Assembly (NCBI RefSeq): GCF_900105055.1 | Contig: NZ_FNTA01000004.1 | Span: forward strand, 4,247,501-4,311,500 | Length of the DNA: 64,000 bases | DNA from: Amycolatopsis lurida | GTDB taxonomy: Bacteria > Actinomycetota > Actinomycetes > Mycobacteriales > Pseudonocardiaceae | Direction of reading: 5' to 3' | Shown: one piece after another, positions 60,835 through 64,000 of the stretch | Numbering within the stretch: position 1 is the first letter of the stretch | Layout of the letters: each line of letters starts with the position of its first letter | Made by a program: the position numbers and the translations under genes | The notes under the pieces: generated by a model | The model's input: only the letters and a program-made list of their open reading frames with translations | Told to the model about the DNA's origin: nothing | Database searches by the model: none

Positions 60835-61586
60835 CCGGACGCTACGACGAAACCGAGGGCCAGGGCCCGGAGGAACCGGTGGTCGTGCGGGACCGTAGGC
60901 GGATCGATCCGCTGACCGGTGAGGTCCGCTCGGCCGCCCCGGAGGCCGAACCCAAGGAGGGTCCGAAGCACGCCGCTCCGGCCGAAGAGGCGGCTGTCCC
61001 GGCAGAGCCGGAGCCCGCGGCACACGCGGGCCCCGGCCTCGGGGAGACCATTGTGGACGACTCGGTGTCGGTGGCCACCGGACTGGAGAAGGAGCTGGCG
61101 GAGCGCACCGCCGACCTCCAGCGTCTCCAGGCGGAGTACGCCAACTACCGGAAACGCGTGGACCGCGACCGTGAGCAGGTCGTCGCCGGCGCGAAGGCGT
61201 CGGTCGTCAACGATCTGCTCCCGCTGCTCGACGACCTCGAGCGCGCGGAGCAGCACGGCGATCTGACGGGCGCCTTCAAGGCGGTCGGCGAGAAGCTGGT
61301 CGGAAGCCTGCAGCGGTCGGGGCTCGAGGCGTTCGGCGCGGAGGGCGAGCCCTTCGACCCGAGCGTGCACGAGGCCGTCCAGCACAGCACGTCGCCGGAC
61401 GTCGCCGGGCCGACGGTCACCACGGTCATGCGCCGCGGTTACCGCTTCGGCGAACGCGTGCTGCGTGCGGCGCTGGTCGGGGTCACCGACCACGAGCCGG
61501 GCGGCTCCACGACTGAACCGATGGACCAGCCCGTCGGCGGCGAGCTGCCGCTCGAGGGCGAACTTTTCGATGAGAACAACCGCTGA
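60831..61586 (+). CDS. grpE: Nucleotide exchange factor GrpE
   Basis: A 251-residue GrpE with a long acidic and Pro-rich N-terminal extension, then a coiled coil (LAERTADLQRLQAEYANYRK) and the DnaK-binding beta domain (EPFDPSVHEAVQ, MRRGYRFGERVLRAALVGV). Releases ADP from DnaK. GTG start overlaps the dnaK stop by 4 bases. Confidence 0.96.
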
Positions 61587-61619
61587 TCGGCGATACGGCG
61601 TGAAAGGAGGAGACGTTCG

Positions 61620-62792
61620 GTGAGTGCACGGGAATGGATCGGTAAGGACTTCTACCGTGAGCTGGGCGTCTCCTCCGACGCCACCGCGGACGAGATCAAG
61701 AAGGCCTATCGCAAGCTGGCCAAGGAGAACCACCCCGACGCCAACGCGGGCAACGCGGAGGCCGAGAAGAAGTTCAAGGCGGTCTCCGAGGCGTACGGCG
61801 TTCTTTCCGACACGTCCAAGCGCAAGGAGTACGACGAGGCGCGCCGCCTCTTCGGCTCCGGCGGTCCCGGCGGCTTCGGCTTTCCGGGTGCGGGCGGTGG
61901 CGGCGGTTTCGACGTCGGCGACATCTTCGGCCAGGCGGGTCAGCAGCAGGGCGGTTTCGGCGGTCTCGGCGACATCCTCGGCGGTCTCTTCGGCCGCCGC
62001 GGCGGCGCTGCCGGTGCCACCGCGAACCGTCCGCAGCGCGGCTCGGACGTGGAGACCGACGTCCGGATCGACTTCGCGGAAGCGGTCAAGGGCGCGACCC
62101 TGCCACTGCGGCTGTCGAGCCCGGCGACCTGTTCCACCTGTGGCGGCAACGGCGCGAAGCCGGGGACTTCCCCGAGGACGTGCGCGACCTGCCAGGGCAG
62201 CGGGCTGGTCAGCCGGAGCCAGGGCGCGTTCGCGTTCTCGGAGCCGTGCCGTGACTGCCGCGGCCGCGGCACGATCATCGACGATCCCTGTCCGGAATGC
62301 GCGGGCGAGGGCATCAGCACCCGCACCCGCACGCTGACCGTGCGGATCCCGCCGGGCGTCGCCGACGACCAGCGGATCCGCCTGGCCGGCCAGGGCGAAC
62401 CTGGCCGTGGCGGCGCGCAGCCGGGTGACCTGTACGTCCGCGTGCACGTCGCTCCGCACGCGGTGTTCGGCCGCAAGGATCTCGATCTGACGATCACCGT
62501 GCCGGTGTCCTTCACGGAACTGGCTCTCGGCGGCACGATCACCGTGCCGACGCTCGAGGGCAAGGTCTCGCTGAAGGTGCCGCAGGGCACGGCGAGCGGT
62601 CGCGTGCTCCGGGTGCGAGGCAAGGGAATCGCGAAACGCGACGGCTCGCAGGGCGATCTGCTGGTCACCCTGCAGGCGGCCATCCCGGCCAAATTGGACG
62701 ACAAGGCCCGTGAAGCGCTGGAGGCCTACGCGGAGGCCATGGCCGACCACGATCCGCGACCGGAGATCACCGAACTTCTCGAAGGCAGGTGA
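61620..62792 (+). CDS. dnaJ: Co-chaperone DnaJ (type I)
   Basis: A 390-residue DnaJ: J domain with HPD (YRKLAKENHPDAN), a Gly/Phe-rich region, four CxxCxGxG zinc repeats (CSTCGGNG, CATCQGSG, CRDCRGRG, CPECAGEG) and C-terminal substrate domains. Stimulates DnaK. GTG at 61620 follows AAAGGAGGAG. Confidence 0.97.
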   Translation: MSAREWIGKDFYRELGVSSDATADEIKKAYRKLAKENHPDANAGNAEAEKKFKAVSEAYGVLSDTSKRKEYDEARRLFGSGGPGGFGFPGAGGGGGFDVGDIFGQAGQQQGGFGGLGDILGGLFGRRGGAAGATANRPQRGSDVETDVRIDFAEAVKGATLPLRLSSPATCSTCGGNGAKPGTSPRTCATCQGSGLVSRSQGAFAFSEPCRDCRGRGTIIDDPCPECAGEGISTRTRTLTVRIPPGVADDQRIRLAGQGEPGRGGAQPGDLYVRVHVAPHAVFGRKDLDLTITVPVSFTELALGGTITVPTLEGKVSLKVPQGTASGRVLRVRGKGIAKRDGSQGDLLVTLQAAIPAKLDDKAREALEAYAEAMADHDPRPEITELLEGR

Positions 62793-63226
62793 GCACGATG
62801 TTCGGCGGGCTGCCGCACGGTGCGGACGAGGACACCCCGGTGTTCGTCATTTCGGTGGCGGCGCAGCTTTCCGGCTTGCACGCGCAGACCCTGCGGTCCT
62901 ACGACCGCCAGGGTCTCGTGTCGCCGGGCCGGACCTCCGGCGGTGGACGGCGTTACTCGATGCGGGACATCGCGTTGCTGCGCGAAGTGCAGCGACTGTC
63001 CCAAGAGGACGGTGTCAACCTCGCCGGCATCAAGCGGATCATCGAGCTGGAGAACCAGGTCGACGCGCTCCGTGCCCGGATCGCCGAACTGACCGAGGAA
63101 CTGACCGCGGCGTACGTCGCCGCCGAACAGACGGCCGCGGCCGTGCACGCCTCCTACCGCAAGGATCTCGTCCCGCTGCGGCAGCAGACGGCACTCGTGG
63201 TCTGGAAGCCCAAGAAACGCACCTAG
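62789..63226 (+). CDS. hspR: Heat-shock repressor HspR (MerR family)
   Basis: A 145-residue MerR-type repressor (FVISVAAQLSGLHAQTLRSY, SPGRTSGGGRRYSMRDIALL) with a coiled-coil dimer helix (IIELENQVDALRARIAELTE). It binds HAIR sites at the operon's promoter and, as known in Streptomyces, requires DnaK as co-repressor. GTG overlaps the dnaJ stop by 4 bases; ATG 62798 is an alternative. Confidence 0.96.
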   Translation: MSTMFGGLPHGADEDTPVFVISVAAQLSGLHAQTLRSYDRQGLVSPGRTSGGGRRYSMRDIALLREVQRLSQEDGVNLAGIKRIIELENQVDALRARIAELTEELTAAYVAAEQTAAAVHASYRKDLVPLRQQTALVVWKPKKRT

Positions 63227-63251
63227 TCTCGCGTGACCGAGTACGACACAA

Positions 63252-63337
63252 GCGTGATTGAAGCCGTAACTCACGAGTTACGGCTTCAATCACGCGAATG
63301 ACGGCTTCGATCACGCGAGTTACGGCTTCAAGCACGC
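63252..63337. repeat. 21-bp tandem repeat with an inverted first unit
   Basis: 63252-63295 is a perfect palindrome of two 21-bp arms around a 2-nt centre. The right arm is then followed by two more direct copies with a few substitutions, giving units at 63275-63295, 63296-63316 and 63317-63337, each containing ACGGCTTC-A/GA-CACGC-like blocks. It lies between the convergent hspR and DUF305 genes. Confidence 0.85.
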
Positions 63338-63388
63338 GAAACCTGCGGGGGAAGACGAACCCGCGGCGTCAGTAGGTGACGAATTGCG

Positions 63389-63997
63389 TCATTGGCCGGG
63401 GACCAGGGTCCGGATCTGCTGGACCTCGCCGGTACGCGAGTCCATGATCCGCTGGGCCAGCGCCTTCGCCTCCGGGTTCTTGCCGTCCTTCAGTTCGGTC
63501 CTCGCCAGCGCGACCCCGTTGTGCTGGTGCGCGACGAAGATGTCGGCGAAGTCGAGGCTGAACTCCGCGCCGTCCTTTTTGGACAGTGCTTCGAGCAGTC
63601 CCTTGTCGGTGAGCCCGTCACCACCGTGATGGTGGTGCGCGTGCGGATCCGCCGATCCCGTCTCGGGTTTGCCCCAGGCCTTCAGCCAGTTCCGCATGTC
63701 GGTGGTCTCGGTCTGCTGCGTCGCCTCGATGGCGGCCGCCAGATTCGTCAGCTCCTGCTTCTGCCCCTGCTTGGTCTTCACCAGTTTGACGATCTCCACG
63801 CCCTGGTCGTTGTGGGCGATCATCATCTGAAGGAACATCACGTCGGCGTCGTTGTACTGCGTGGACGCCGCCGCCGACTGGGGGACCGGGGAGAGCGGGG
63901 CGCCGGCGTTGGGGGGTGAGCCGTCGCCGGCCCCACAGCCCGCGAGGGCCACGAGACCGGCGACGAGTACGAGGGCCAGCTTCACTGGCGTGTCCAC
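63389..63997 (-). CDS. DUF305-family lipoprotein with a His-rich insert
   Basis: A 202-residue lipoprotein with lipobox LVALAGC (Cys at about residue 21) and a DUF305 domain (DVMFLQMMIAHNDQGVEIVK near residue 52 and DIFVAHQHNGVALART near residue 148). DUF305 proteins are helical bundles with metal-binding histidines. Between the two halves is ADPHAHHHHGGDG, a likely extra metal site. GTG 63997 lies at the window edge; GTG 63985 gives a shorter signal peptide, and an upstream start outside the window is possible. Confidence 0.87.
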   Translation of the reverse strand: MDTPVKLALVLVAGLVALAGCGAGDGSPPNAGAPLSPVPQSAAASTQYNDADVMFLQMMIAHNDQGVEIVKLVKTKQGQKQELTNLAAAIEATQQTETTDMRNWLKAWGKPETGSADPHAHHHHGGDGLTDKGLLEALSKKDGAEFSLDFADIFVAHQHNGVALARTELKDGKNPEAKALAQRIMDSRTGEVQQIRTLVPGQ

Positions 63998-64000
63998 AGC

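Noticed and set aside
63275..63337. Possible CRISPR array (three 21-bp units)
   Set aside because: Units are contiguous without spacers and no cas genes are present.

Overview
The window is high-GC actinobacterial DNA and most resembles a Pseudonocardiaceae chromosome, with an Amycolatopsis-like genus the best guess. The reasons are the dnaK-grpE-dnaJ-hspR operon with HAIR operators, an IdeR/DmdR-type iron box, a small type VII (ESX) associated cluster with EspG, PPE-like and DUF3558 proteins, an orphan DUF742 protein, many GTG and leaderless starts, and a pSAM2-type integrative element. Genus and species are inferred, not searched.

Layout from left to right. 0.1-3.2 kb: siderophore uptake genes (binding lipoprotein facing two FecCD permeases across one iron box; no ATPase present). 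3.2-6.7 kb: a three-gene minus-strand operon of circularly permuted ATP-grasp, alpha-E and transglutaminase-like proteins. 6.9-7.1 kb: a small secreted Cys-containing protein. 7.4-9.8 kb: a polar amino acid ABC transporter. 9.8-12.9 kb: a mini ESX cluster whose promoter region is duplicated upstream of a decayed DUF3558 gene. 13.5-34.2 kb: ordinary chromosome (a beta-helix membrane protein, SRPBCC, NHL-thioredoxin, GroES-like, VanW, LRR, GlsB-type membrane proteins, FadE-type dehydrogenase, LuxR-type regulator, Mug glycosylase, 5'-nucleotidase, several GNAT enzymes). 34.3-35.0 kb: a VapBC-like toxin-antitoxin pair touching the left end of the integrated element.

34.99-44.95 kb is an integrated actinomycete conjugative element (AICE) of about 9.9 kb inserted in tRNA-Gly(CCC). 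It is bounded by 99-bp direct repeats that contain the 3' half of the tRNA plus its terminator. It carries a GntR/KorSA-like repressor and a YdcF-type protein on the minus strand. A plus-strand operon holds a Pra-like activator, small proteins, a 53-residue zinc-ribbon protein, an FtsK/TraB-like transfer ATPase, a HUH replication initiator, an excisionase and a tyrosine integrase. The one clear cargo candidate is an AT-rich membrane-anchored orphan near the left end. A paired 15-bp operator encloses the operon promoter, which suggests the GntR protein holds the element silent.

45.1-64.0 kb: MpaB-type oxygenase, dCTP deaminase, a flavin monooxygenase divergent from a MarR regulator, a CAP-domain protein, a cation efflux protein, a DUF742 orphan, a large Fe-S reductase, an SMR pump with its TetR regulator, PEBP-like protein, two DUF4097-type beta-repeat proteins followed by a secreted peptidase, the DnaK operon, and a His-rich DUF305 lipoprotein.

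The most unusual signals are non-coding. A family of perfect long palindromes with a 2-nt centre lies next to gene 3' ends, with compensating changes between copies. A related 21-bp tandem/inverted repeat lies downstream of hspR. The ESX promoter is duplicated. Matching 20-bp repeats lie just inside both ends of the AICE.
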